Position numbers and translations under genes: made by a program. Of a stretch of DNA of 64,000 bases, positions 40,001-49,990 are shown piece after piece; the first letter of the stretch is position 1, and every line of letters begins with the position of its first letter. The notes under the pieces are model-generated. The model was not told the DNA's origin, made no database searches, and saw only the letters and a list, made by a program, of their open reading frames with translations. This DNA is from Tetraselmis striata (Eukaryota > Chlorophyta > Chlorodendrophyceae > Chlorodendrales > Chlorodendraceae), in the NCBI GenBank assembly GCA_006384855.1, contig VCJN01002775.1, forward strand, positions 1-64,000, written 5' to 3'.

Positions 40001-41912
40001 GGTAAAGGCCGTTGTAGCCTCTCAGGCGCACCACTCCTGCGTCCATGGTCACAGTGCCATAATCAGTTCCACCCGGAAAGTGAATGGTACCAGGCAGATG
40101 TTTCTGTAGCCATGACACGCTGAGTAGTCTGCCTACACCCATGGAATTCGTGTTGAGCAGGGATGGACAATAAACAGCTGGCATTCGCAAAGTGCAGTAG
40201 CCACCAGAGGTGAGTGTTGCCCTAATAGCCACAGTGCCGCTGCCCTCGATGACGGTGCCTACGCCACCAAGTTCGCCCTTGTTCGACTCGATTCGAAATG
40301 TTTCGAAGTCGGATTTATGTGCCGTGACATTCTGGGGAGCGCAAGCAGAGTCTGCGATCCATGCCTGGCTGACACTTGGGGCGTTACTCAGTTTTGAGAA
40401 AAATGCCACGAGGGTTGGGGGAGCAGTGGTAAGGGTGGTCACCCCACTGAGAAGCATCTCCTCCTCCTCGAGGGTCAGCTCGTCGCCGGCGTCGGTGTCG
40501 TCGCTCGGCTGGTCGGTCACAGCTGCAGTGTTGTCGTCCTCGAACGCCGCGAGAGCAACACCAGTCGACGCCTTAGTCTGAGAGTCTCCGGGGTACTTGA
40601 TTTTCAGGGCCTTGATTTTGGCGCGCTGAAAAGTCAGAATAACCGAGTCACTCGCAGTGCATTGGCTAGTTAGGTGCTTCTCGCCACAAGATCCACACTT
40701 GCCGAACCATGGCGACTTGTGAATCCTGCGAGCAGTCCTAGGCGGGTTCTGAGCTGTGAGAAATGCCGCAGTACCCACCGAAGGTGCGGGAGCTGAAGGA
40801 GCTGGTGTGGAACACAGTTTGGCATGGACACGGAGTTCGGCGAACAGCTCTGCCGCGGTACACCGATGTAAGTCGACATTCCCTGCGACGACTGTCTTGA
40901 TAGTATCGTATTTTGCGGGAAGTGCATTGAGCACTGTCGGTATCAGTAAGGAGTCGCGGAGCTGCTCGGTGACCTCCATAGCTGCGTCGTATGCCTGGAT
41001 AGCCTCCCATTTGCGGTCGAGGAAGTCGACAAGTGACTCCGTCGAGTTCTTGTCGAGTGTGCGATTCACTTCGTCGAGCAGTGACATGGTGTGGTGTACG
41101 TCCTGTCTGTCGAGACGATGGCACATATTGTCCCATGCTATCGCACCCCGGTTGACCGCAGTGGACTGAGAGAGGTTCTTGAGTTCCGAGGTGGCACTCG
41201 GGTGGTGCTGGGCGATCTGCACCAGCGTGTGATAGAGGTATGATTGAAGCTGTGGGTCGATGTTGGGATCGTTCGGGTCAAGTAGAATCATCTGTTCCAT
41301 CACCTCCGGCACAGAAGTGTTGATGAAGGATAGGAAAAGATGTTTCCACGTTGTGAAGTCTGAGCTCCTCTGGAGCATCGGTGGTGTGAACTTCAGTGCC
41401 CTACCCAGCTGGTCGATGCCTCGTTGTGGTCCCCGTCGGGCCCAGATGCGGCCATCCGCAAGGTCCGCAGCGCTGATGGTCTGGCGTCTCGCGGGTGCAC
41501 GATAAGGCGCGGACACGCCGAGGTAGCCTGTCCGTCCGGTAGCTCTATCGACTGAGGTTCGCGACTGTGGCGGTGGTGGCGCAGCTGTCGGAGACTGTCC
41601 AGCTGTCGGGGTATGTCGAGACATGGACGCAAACATCCGTCTGACATCAGCCATCAGGTCCCGTTGCTCCGCCATAAAGTCGGCCTGACTTTGAGACAGT
41701 TGATCCGTGACAGCGTGCATCTCGCTCTGCATCTCTCCGTGCTGGAAGTCTTGTCGTTGCTCCAGGTTAGATATCTGATGCTCTAGCCTGGCCACTAGGT
41801 CTAGTCTCGGTTGATCGGAAGATCCTGGAAGAGACTTGCCAGTGTCGACAGCAATGCCAAGTCCCGGGGGAATAGGAGTGTTGCCTGGTCGAGTGGGTGA
41901 GTCGTCTGCCAT
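37086..41912 (-). CDS. Copia gag-pol polyprotein (1608 residues)
   Basis: Single frame as in most Copia elements. Order of parts: gag (about 1-400); zinc knuckle CGSCGEKHLTSQC (about 404-417); aspartic protease region (about 510-620); integrase with the HKRLGHPGMG zinc-binding start (about 670) and a core around 740-860 (for example WTAPYYHHQHGKIERPWR); reverse transcriptase (about 1110-1350) with the active site YVDDMELAG near 1276; RNase H (about 1440-1600) with VGYADADFA and KHIDVKWHFVKD. Integrase before reverse transcriptase is the Copia order. Product assembles the virus-like particle and copies the element. Confidence 0.95.
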   Translation of the reverse strand: MADDSPTRPGNTPIPPGLGIAVDTGKSLPGSSDQPRLDLVARLEHQISNLEQRQDFQHGEMQSEMHAVTDQLSQSQADFMAEQRDLMADVRRMFASMSRHTPTAGQSPTAAPPPPQSRTSVDRATGRTGYLGVSAPYRAPARRQTISAADLADGRIWARRGPQRGIDQLGRALKFTPPMLQRSSDFTTWKHLFLSFINTSVPEVMEQMILLDPNDPNIDPQLQSYLYHTLVQIAQHHPSATSELKNLSQSTAVNRGAIAWDNMCHRLDRQDVHHTMSLLDEVNRTLDKNSTESLVDFLDRKWEAIQAYDAAMEVTEQLRDSLLIPTVLNALPAKYDTIKTVVAGNVDLHRCTAAELFAELRVHAKLCSTPAPSAPAPSVGTAAFLTAQNPPRTARRIHKSPWFGKCGSCGEKHLTSQCTASDSVILTFQRAKIKALKIKYPGDSQTKASTGVALAAFEDDNTAAVTDQPSDDTDAGDELTLEEEEMLLSGVTTLTTAPPTLVAFFSKLSNAPSVSQAWIADSACAPQNVTAHKSDFETFRIESNKGELGGVGTVIEGSGTVAIRATLTSGGYCTLRMPAVYCPSLLNTNSMGVGRLLSVSWLQKHLPGTIHFPGGTDYGTVTMDAGVVRLRGYNGLYLLDLAPADGAAPTHAGQQDSIAMLSATVKDSAVLWHKRLGHPGMGTVQAQHHNGVPAVPAFPTDVRNLPCHSCLLNKATAAIANREPTALPDACCSQLSVDTLGPIHITSPGGYRWTISIICRLSRFQWHRHLRTKEAAEVLTAMRSMLNEVRHYYLKYWAESNGPFAPEVRFDRDSIFETDAMDALVGGIGGRTEWTAPYYHHQHGKIERPWRTIRDSATSMMADMSVPSRLWATAISTAFWLKNRRAVTAAGNSDGRQTPLSVLTKGNVDSHIDKARVYGCKVFVKVPDGTRKKLDSKAWTGIFVGYPGSAPGWMVLNPTTGRVTVSVHVRFLENESGFAPDPHTDSSIILEAEEEQPTVEMDLDEQQEHPAQTGISDQHSRPIRERRPPARYQAMMACGSICLDRDPSDPQPDYASYPPDPSGESNMQQTVALLSAAGIPTPRNFKEAMSPEFRDLWKPAIHKEYEGLMANRTWELVDCPPGATILPNQWVFVAKAAPDGTLDKAKARAVVCGNYQKDGDTCKETYAPVIRISSLRVFFTIVAAMQLHLRQLDAVAAYLNASIPADEYLYMRQLQGFDDGSGRVCRLLKCLYGLRQSGRYWCKLLAMWLISVGWIQCKADPCIFILRQGEIYAAMGVYVDDMELAGNDDTWLDSFETDLRNRFVVKRQHDPWVSGMSVSYDRPNRRITLTQTAYIKEILERFGMLDCKKSDVPMVADFCKQPLTSVSESPLLDADGRSQYVRLMGCLLYVSTCTRPDITTALSILGSVQKEPRVMHMTALKKVLRYLKGTMHRGITLGADSTDNLRLVGYADADFAADLIQRRSRGGYLFRLGDHGACSYKSALMPTATQETCGGIAQSTVDAETVSLAQAIKDGIHLKMLVSEILGSPVQPLIMMEDNQGAISYATNAVISDRTKHIDVKWHFVKDHVEAGTVRVNYIATDLNTADMMTKPLPRPALEKHARFAMGW

Positions 41913-42308
41913 GTCGATGTTGTCCCAGCTGCCCCAGTGAGAAACGCGTTCTGTCGGCCAAACCAGCTGTCACAGACCAAGTAGCAAACTGTGGAAGTCA
42001 GTCTGACCTCCCGCTCCGCAGCTCCGGTGCCTGTATGTGCGTTGCGCGTCACTCACACCACACCCCGCTCCGGCTGACGCTGATATCCTGCGGCTGCAGA
42101 AGTCACCAGGGATACAAGCTAGCCAAAGAGAACGTGGTATAGATGAGGACTCTGGTGTTCGAATTCTGTCTACGTCTGTCTAAAATTTTGAATAACTAAT
42201 AACTAAGCACAGTGGAGTTTTGTGTTCGAATCTCGGAGACTCGACTCGGCCTCGGAGGCTCGAGGATCTCGCCCGGGACGAGATATACTTGCACACTTCT
42301 AGAATGTG

Positions 42309-42323
42309 TGAGGGCCCATAACC
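42309..42323 (-). promoter_or_regulatory. Copia primer-binding site, initiator tRNA-Met anticodon type
   Basis: Plus-strand AGGGCCCATAACC next to the 5' LTR equals the anticodon-arm sequence of plant-type initiator tRNA-Met (GGGCCCATAACC). The site is therefore complementary to the middle of the tRNA, as in the half-tRNA priming known for Drosophila copia, not to its 3' CCA end. Confidence 0.75.
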
Positions 42324-42637
42324 TGAACGGCTCAACCGATGAGTGATGGAAGGTGGAAGTGCTCGGAGCTACTTACAGTGGGTGCAGCGAGCCGGGCTCG
42401 AGCTGCTGGGACTAATGAAGTGAGTAGAGCAGCTGCTAGGCCGAGCCTATTAGGATGGGCGGGGCGCGCGCACTAGCAGCGTGCTGATACTAGTCCTGTA
42501 ATCTACGATATCTACAGTACTATTGTCTTGTCTTGCTCGGGTCGGATGTGAAGTCCGGACGCGCGCGCAGCACGCCATCTACTGATATTGGTATCAGTAG
42601 ATTGCCAGAAGGACCTGTCAGAGCACATACTCCAACA
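42324..42637 (-). repeat. Copia 5' LTR
   Basis: 314 bp, nearly identical to 36702-37016, followed by the GTCTG duplication. Confidence 0.9.
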
Positions 42638-42979
42638 GTCTGCAGCAATCCCCGATGACTTCAAGACTAGATCGCATCTCCAAGCCTAGCACTTGCTTGC
42701 AACCGGCTGCCATGCCAATAGCTGTATAAAGCCGTGTACGCCTCGGTACACTGTAACAATTACCTTTGCTGCAAGCCTTTTCCCTCTCTTCACTAAAGCC
42801 TTTTCCTTGAAGCTTACATTGGTTTCGTTCGAGCTCTGGTTAAAGATCCTCGCCGCGCTTCCACCGCGTATGAGGGTATGACCCCCCCGCCCCCCGCCCT
42901 ACCTGCCATCGTGCACGACTAGCCTGTCACTGCCGCCGCCGCTGCCGCTAACCATCGAAGTGCAGATCGACACCGCCCG

Positions 42980-43285
42980 GTGGCCCGTGTAATCCGGGCC
43001 GAGCTGGCCAAACCCACAACCCGCGCCCTAGCCACGGACATCATCCACGCATCGCCAATGGACGTCACTTCCCCCCCCCCCCCCCCCCCCCCCCGCGGCT
43101 CGCGGCCGCACGCTCCCCCACGCCGCCACGCATCCCACTGCCACTTGCCCGCAGCAAATGACCGAATATGACGGCATATGCGATGGATGTCGCCGAACGG
43201 GCAGCTCCGTCAAGAAATGCTCGTCGACGAGCAAGGCACCACAGTGGCACCAGACAGTGGCTGCCAGAAGGCAGCTAAGGGAATT
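42980..43285 (+). other. Host-gene-like exon-intron-exon fragment inside the Gypsy internal region
   Basis: An open stretch (AELAKPTTRALATDIIHASPMD) is followed by GTCACTTC and a C tract (about 43072-43094), then a CCCGCAG acceptor-like end at about 43155. A second open stretch follows (MTEYDGICDGCRRTGSSVK..) with a Cys-x2-Cys start reminiscent of MYND-type zinc fingers. The donor-C tract-acceptor layout copies that of host introns in this window. Captured host sequence is an inference; chance resemblance is possible. Confidence 0.35.
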
Positions 43286-46200
43286 ACCTAGCTGAACTCG
43301 CACCGCCTTGCCGGTTAACGACGGTTTGGGGCCAGCCAGATTTGATGTCGAATTGAAAACCAATCGACAATCTGTCTTACCGGCCGTATTGTTCCCCATT
43401 CCCGAGACTATGCCTATTGCCCTGCCCCAGTGAGCGAGCTAACTCCTGAGAGCGCGGCCGAGCCCCTCGTGCCGGTGTCTGCGCATGACGGGGCCTCCTC
43501 GTCAGGCCCGTTGCCTGTCGAGTCGGCGCACTCGTTGCCTTCGCGCGAGCTGCGTCGGTTCCTGCTAGCATCTGCCATCTGCCTGCTTTGCCATCCCAGC
43601 TGACACAGCTGCTGCCCCATGTTATCCGCGATAGCGAACAGTGCTGCTATGCGAAAATATTACCGACGCCGCCCGGCCGGCACTGACAAACCCCAAGCAT
43701 GCCTGGCCAACTGCCTGCCCGCCCACCTCCACTGCTTCAGTCATCGTAATGACGAACGTCCTGCGTGCCTCAGCAAGCAGCTATAATAATTAATTAACGA
43801 CTGGCGAGTGGCCTAACGATGAATCCTTACTGATTATCTACTACAGTTCGCTTATCGTGGAATATTTTGTCTTCTGCGTTACCGGTGGTCTATCCGAGTT
43901 TTTGTACATACGATAGTCAGTCTACTATATCGGCCATCAGCCATACTGTATTTATTCACCTCCCACCTCCCACATTACGCGTATGCGCATGTATGGTAAA
44001 AGATTCGTAGGCATGCTGTCGAGTACCAAATCATGATGGCAACGACCAAATCACTCCTGCTAATGTACCTAGCATTATTATGTAGCGACTATACTGGAGA
44101 TTACAGCACGCTGTACCGGTACCACACCCATGCCATAATTCTCTTCCCCCGATAGAAATACAGGTAGCGCCTACTAATAATAGCGAGCAGCGCCTACGGG
44201 TAGCGAGTTAACTCAGGAAGTCCTAGCGCCCCCTCTAGTTCAAAACCGCCTCATCCCCCCGTTCCCTGTCGACGCATATTTGGGCCACATCGCCAAATCT
44301 GCCACTAACAACCTGCCAATGCCACCGACCAACTGGGTCGTCGATGCCTACCTTGCGGATGGCACTGTCAATAAGCAGGCGACCACCACACACAACCACA
44401 GTATGCGGTCTGAACACGTCAAGGCTCTTGAGCTAGAGCCTGAAGGTAAGACACATGTGCCCAATATTATTTCCATCAGCCCAGCTTTAAAACCGAAAAA
44501 CTGTCGTAACGTTTATGTCCGAGAACAATTTAGTTATCGCTTCAAAACCCAAACTTACGCCCGCCCATTATGCTACGAGTAGTACAATAAATTCCGGCGC
44601 AATGCTGTATTTGTTTATGCGACGCCTTTAGATACCTTCGTCCGCCGGCGCAAAATTAAAACCATTAAAACCGCGCCGCTCAAAAGATTACGAGTAGTCG
44701 CTAATCATGGCAGGCGGCCGCACGCCACTAGCGTCGCAGTCCCGCAGTTAGATAATTGTACTTAAATGCATATCCAATAACAAATGTTGAATTTGTCATA
44801 ACCAACTTGCAAAATAATCCCGACGCCATTCTCGGCCTACCTTTCCTATAAGAATCCGAATATTAATTCGACCGCCGCCTCCCTCGCGTCCCCCGACGGC
44901 CACGCCGTTACTTGCCCTATCGAGCCCAGTGAAAGCAACTCAAAAGATCAATTCAAAAGATTCAAAAGATGGTACTGTCGACGCCATTCCAGCTAGCACT
45001 AGGCTCGAAAACTACTTAAAGGTCCCTACACCGTTTTCTTTTGCGCTGCGGTCCGCGAATACGACGCAACAAAAAACACTTATTATGCCCAATCCATTGA
45101 TAACGATATTACCGCTATCTCTACCGACCATTGCGCCGAACATACCTCACAATGTCGATCCCTTCTACTTAAACATAAATGAATTTGCCAACTATTGAAT
45201 CCCCTTATTCCACATCTAAGCCCCGGCGTTATACACTTCGAAATACCACTACTCTAAGATGCCCATGTACCACCCGACAAAACATTTTGTCTTCCACCAA
45301 TCCACCTGCCGAGTTAGAAGAATATATAAGGATTTAACCACTGTATTAGACAAGGAGTTATTGGGTAATCATTTCCGCCTTTTTGCTGCACATGTCATAT
45401 TTGCCCAACATGACAATATGGGCATGCGCATGTACATTGACTATCGTCAGTTGCATGAATATACCCGTCAAATAGGTTTCGATCCCGATACCACGCGCCG
45501 CCATGTTGATTCTTAGAAATGCTCGCCGGCGATGCCGCGTTTACCCTCGACCTAATTTTCGTCGTCTAACGCCATCTTGGAATAAAATAGGGACGCCGAC
45601 AAAGCATTATTTAAAACTCAGTTCGGTTATTACGAATTCCTACTCAGGCCATTTGGCATGTTCAATGCCATGTCGGTGTTTCAACAATAATGGATGAGTA
45701 ACGGTTTGCAGTCGATTACATTCAACATGTTTATTCTTGTGTACTTTGATGACGTGTTGGTATCTATCATCTTCCTCGATGAACACATAAGACACCATAC
45801 ACCACGCTTGTTTTACTCGCCAACACCACATACTGTCGCGACTCACTGCGTAATCCCCTAAACCAAGAACGAACTCGAATATTTAAGCCACTAGATAGGC
45901 AATGCGGCACGCGTCCTTCCATAAAAAAAAAAAAAAAACAGTGTTGCACTTCGCGAATTGAGCCCCGCCTGATATTGCAAAGCAGATCCAACGATTCCTC
46001 GAAGTCGGAAATGTATCTTTCAAATGTTTTCAGAAATAGTCTCGCAATATAATATTTTGTCCCAATATATACAGTTTAATGGAAACAGCACGAACATATA
46101 TATGTACGTTGCCTTCACGCAGTACCATATAAGCTCTGAATACGCCTTAGGCGCCGTGATACTTCAGCAAAATGCAAAAGGACACCTCCGACAGTGCGCT

Positions 46201-47646
46201 TATTAGACCAAAGCTTCACAATCTACCCATATACCAGATACCCCAACTACGCCCAAGAACTTTGCCGCGTGGTTGCGCTTTGACCAACTGATGGAGCTAT
46301 ATAGCAAATAGTTCTAAAAACACGGCCATACCACACTATGCCACTCTACGCCACCTGCCCGTCTAACCAACGTTTAAGCCGCCGTCACTCACTATGGCTC
46401 CGTATTGTTTTACCATGTCAAGCAAACCAACCCCGCACCTGAAGCACGTGCTAGACATATTATAGTTACCGCAATATAATAAGCTCTTAAAGTGAAGCCC
46501 GGTATTGTCGCCCGGCTTCGCCACAGCTATACTCCCAAAGCAAACTACTACGCTAACCGTATCCCCAGTTGTGTTATATAATTCCAACAACAGTTTATTG
46601 TGCAAGATGTCTAATATCGTATGCGTGACCACCTAAAATAATAAAAGCCCATCTTCAATTTATCATTCCGAAATTACTCGACGCACGCTGCCGGTCATCT
46701 TGATAGCGCACGCACTCGCGCCACCATTCGGAAAACTTATGGTGACCCATTATGCGCAACATACTTGCCCACCTTGACCACCTACACATAATCCCATACA
46801 GCAGCACATAGGCTCCGTGTCTCCCGTCCGTACAAGCGCATGCTCCTAGGCAATTATTCCCATAAACTTTGTGTACCATGCCGCCCTCTGCGCACGTGAA
46901 TTTGCCACTATAGCCACACTTGTACGCACATTCACGAAACAAGCCCGCTTCATCCCGTGTAGTATCCACTGTGACACTCCTCAGCTCGAATTCCCGCTTA
47001 TTTATTGACAATCTCTTCCGCCGCCACGCCATGTTTGCGGCCGTAGACGACCGCGGTCCCCGCTTCACCTCGGTTTTGGCAAAATATGTTTCGCTCGTAA
47101 ATGCTCTTTACGTAATGACAACTGGCCCCGCTTATCCCTCGCCGATTTCACTTATAGCAATGCCAACCATTCCGCCATTAAAATGCACTCCAGTTGATGC
47201 CCGCCGCTCCGGCATGAACCGGCTCACGTCCGCTATCTTGATATGCCAACCTGTCGACCCCGCGGATTACATTATTAATATCGCACAGAAATATAGGATG
47301 CCCACGCCTTTGTCTAGGAACACTGCTTCGACATCAGCCGGTTCGATGATTTCGTTACATCAGCCCATACCCCATTGTACACTGATTTCCTCACATGCAT
47401 GCCAAACCGCCTACCACATGCATGCCTCCGCCTACCACATGCTATGGCCTCCCATCCCAAATTCTACGAAACCTCAGTTCAAGCCATATCCTAAAATACG
47501 TGTTAAGATGGTAGACGATTCTGTCCGTAAACCGCTTCCCTTCGAAAAATGTTTACTGCAACCCATTATCGTGCCCTGTCCGCAAAATACCCCGCCCGTT
47601 TTCCTTTGCGTATCCCGTAAATCTACTTTTCGGGGCCGGGATGGAA

Positions 47647-48023
47647 TGTTAGGGTTACCACTATAACCCTACCTGCATACTCATACCCATAATACTTGTA
47701 GACACACGCATGCTCGTGTATCTATATATACTCGTACCTGTACTAGTCATCTGCTCATTGCCCGCACGCCACCAGTACATGTTACATGTCTTACCGACGT
47801 CGGCCACATTACGCTCGCATGCTTCCACCAATGCCCGAGGCTGTCTGCAGCAATCCCCGATGACTTCAAGACTAGATCGCATCTCCAAGCCTAGCACTTG
47901 CTTGCAACCGGCTGCCATGCCAATAGCTGTATAAAGCCGTGTACGCCTCGGTACACTGTAACAATTACCTTTGCTGCAAGCCTTTTCCCTCTCTTCACTA
48001 AAGCCTTTTCCTTGAAGCTTACA
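47647..48023 (+). repeat. Gypsy right LTR (unoccupied Copia site)
   Basis: 377 bp, TG..CA ends. Contains the single GTCTG at 47843-47847 that was duplicated by the Copia insertion in the other LTR. Confidence 0.9.
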
Positions 48024-48028
48024 CCAAC

Positions 48029-49328
48029 GTTGGAGCTCGATGCCGGCGCCAACGCGTCGGCGCCGATGTGGGCTGTCGAGCTTCGCGCCGCTCATACTCG
48101 TGTCGTTGAGGAGTGTGGAGACGCGGTACTCGAAGATCTAGCGGGGCCGTTGGCCTCTGCCCTAAAGCTGCTTTCCTCCAAGCGCTCCCACGTTGCCCGT
48201 GCCGGCTGCTCGGCCGCCGGGGCTGAGCCGGCGTCTGCAATGCGCTCGGCGGCCGACCTCCGAGCTATCCCGCATTACTCGGACTTCCCCTTGCACTCCA
48301 TGCGGAAAGTACAGGAAACCCTGAGCCACCGCATTCACACGGTCCGTTTCGCAAAGCTCGTTGCGCGTATGCCTACAAGTGGCCCTGACAGCAACCGCTT
48401 CCGAGGCCGCCTCTTACGCGCTGCGACAGCGTTCCTGGTGACTGATCCTCCAAGCGAGGGTCGCCTTGGTGAAGTCCGTGAGCGTTCCCCTGAGTACTAC
48501 GACTCCATGTTCCGTGTTGCCGCTTGCCGCCCATTTGGCCCTCCGGCGGCTCCTGTCCTCTCCCTTGGCGAGCCATGCCCTTGTGCTTCTTGCTCCTTCT
48601 CGGTACAAGGTATGCTGGCCCGTTTTGAGGATGATGGCGTGGAGTTCACTCCTTCAACTTGGGCGGTCGCATACGCTGATCACGTGGCACGTTGCTCTGG
48701 GGGCGTCTCCAATCACGCCGCACACGAGTGGGCCGCACATGGCCTTTCCGACATTTGCCACGACGTGAAGTCCGCGCTGGGCGTGGGTGTCCAGATCCTC
48801 ACGGACCCGTCGGTGCTTGTTTCTCTCCCGAAGGGCAGCGACGGCCGGCCGGCCGATGTTGGGCTTTTCGGATATGGCGGTATCCGTGGAAACACGGTTG
48901 CTATCGATACCACCATTGCCCCCATCCTCGGCGTGTCAAGCTCGGATCCAACGACTGCTTTGAGGGCTGCAGAGCGCCACAAAATCCAGAAGTATGACGA
49001 GGGTGTCCGAAACGCCGCCGGCATGCTTCGCTTTGTTCCTTTCGCCATTTCCGAGTTTGGCTCGCTGGCCCCGCACGCCGAGGCTTTCTTGGTGGAGCTC
49101 GCGAAAGCTAGCCACACACACACTGGCCAAAAAATCGGCCAGCTCTTGTCTGCGTGGCGCCGCCGTTTCTCCTTGCTCATCAACATGGCACATGCAGACA
49201 ACGTTCTTGGCGGGGTCGCGTCCGCGCGTACGGCACGTGATGGTACTCCTGCGCCTGCGTCGCGTCGCTCGTCGGCATGTGTTGCTATGACCCGGGTCAT
49301 TGGCTGCAAGCGTCCTCGCCGCGGCTGA
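48029..49328 (+). pseudogene. LINE C-terminal segment (after the Gypsy insertion)
   Basis: Continues the LINE frame interrupted at 36500 (MATPT before, LELDAGANAS after). It has a Cys-rich ACRPFG..EPCPCASCSF region (possible zinc finger, about 48520-48605) and a C-terminal RPADVGLFGYGG..VAIDTTIAPILG block (about 48849-48930). That block resembles the endonuclease-like C-terminal domains of many protist and animal LINE proteins, including the later FVPFAISEFGSLAP stretch. It ends CKRPRRG and stop at 49326. The frame is open throughout this segment. Confidence 0.8.
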
Positions 49329-49537
49329 TAGCCTACCCCGGGGCGGGGGTCCCTTAATTTGGTCCCTGGCTGCTAAGTGATTTCGTGGTTCCCTTGGCTC
49401 CTTCTTGGTTCTTGGCTCCCTGTCCTCCGGCTCGACCTTGGTTTCAGGCTTATGTCTCTCTTTTGCTGGCAACCTTTCACAGTTGAAGTTAGTTCTGTTT
49501 GTAGTGCGCTTTTGTGAAAGCCCTTATGTAATTAAAA

Positions 49538-49551
49538 ATAAAACACCAGGT
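49538..49551. repeat. LINE target-site duplication, right
   Basis: ATAAAACACCAGGT, identical to 35142-35155. Confidence 0.9.
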
Positions 49552-49990
49552 ACCGGTAAATGGTTCAAATTCAATACAGGATAATAATGCAGCCCGCCTG
49601 GCCTGTCAGCATACCTGATTATAGTATGTGCGGCTATACAGCTGCTTGTAAATAAAATTAGTTCTCACTATTTGCTGAAAACTTCCGCCTGAATGCAGGC
49701 ACCGGTTGACATCTGGTCGCGACCAGACTATCTGGTGGACAACGCGCGACCCTGCGACCGCCACATTATGCGTGCGCCGCCTATGCGCGCCCTCACCCAG
49801 CGTGGGAGAGTCACTTGCCGACGTCCTTCGCACTTGGCGAACAGCCGCGGTCCGCAAACAGCCATTCAAAACGAGCAGCGAGACGGTGGCATCCTGCCCG
49901 ACCTAAAGCAGACGGCGCCGCATCACGGGCATGTAGAGCGCTCGCGCGTGATAGTTACACTGTCTGCCGCATCTTGCGCCTGCTCAACCG
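49552..49990. other. Flank between LINE and next gene
   Basis: No known element or gene is recognised. It should hold the promoter of the following plus-strand gene and was contiguous with 35141 before the LINE inserted. Confidence 0.4.

Larger units (their letters stand above)
36702..42637 (-). mobile_element. Ty1/Copia LTR retrotransposon, looks whole and young
   Basis: A 5.9-kb element in minus orientation, inserted in the left LTR of the Gypsy element. Parts: 5' LTR 42324-42637, leader with primer-binding site 42309-42323, one uninterrupted polyprotein frame 41912-37086, a purine-rich tract next to 37017, and 3' LTR 36702-37016. The LTRs differ only in one small cluster of bases in about 315. 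No breaks are visible. Confidence 0.95.
36501..48023 (+). mobile_element. Gypsy-type LTR element, internal region much broken, LTRs identical
   Basis: A 377-bp LTR starts with TGTTAGGG and ends with GCTTACA (TG..CA). The left LTR is 36501-36701 plus 42643-42818, interrupted by the Copia insertion. The right LTR is 47647-48023. By eye the two are identical. A candidate primer-binding site starts TTGGTTTCGTTCGAGC at 42819, and a purine-rich tract precedes 47647. The internal region (42819-47646) keeps recognisable remnants of reverse transcriptase around 45.2-45.9 kb and later pol parts beyond it, with many breaks. Family placement as Ty3/Gypsy rests on the order and look of these remnants and is moderately sure. 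Confidence 0.75.
35156..49537 (+). mobile_element. 5'-truncated LINE (non-LTR retrotransposon) hosting two nested insertions
   Basis: Own sequence is 35156-36500 plus 48029-49537, about 2.85 kb; the rest is a later insertion. It begins inside the reverse transcriptase coding region, as is usual for LINEs that stop reverse transcription early. It ends after a short 3' untranslated region in an A-rich ATTAAAA tail at the duplication. The perfect 14-bp target-site duplication suggests that even this oldest layer is fairly young. Confidence 0.9.

Noticed and set aside
43377-43620. Minus-strand open frames in the Gypsy interior as a host gene
   Set aside because: No splice or family support; they lie in the decayed interior and overlap each other in different frames.
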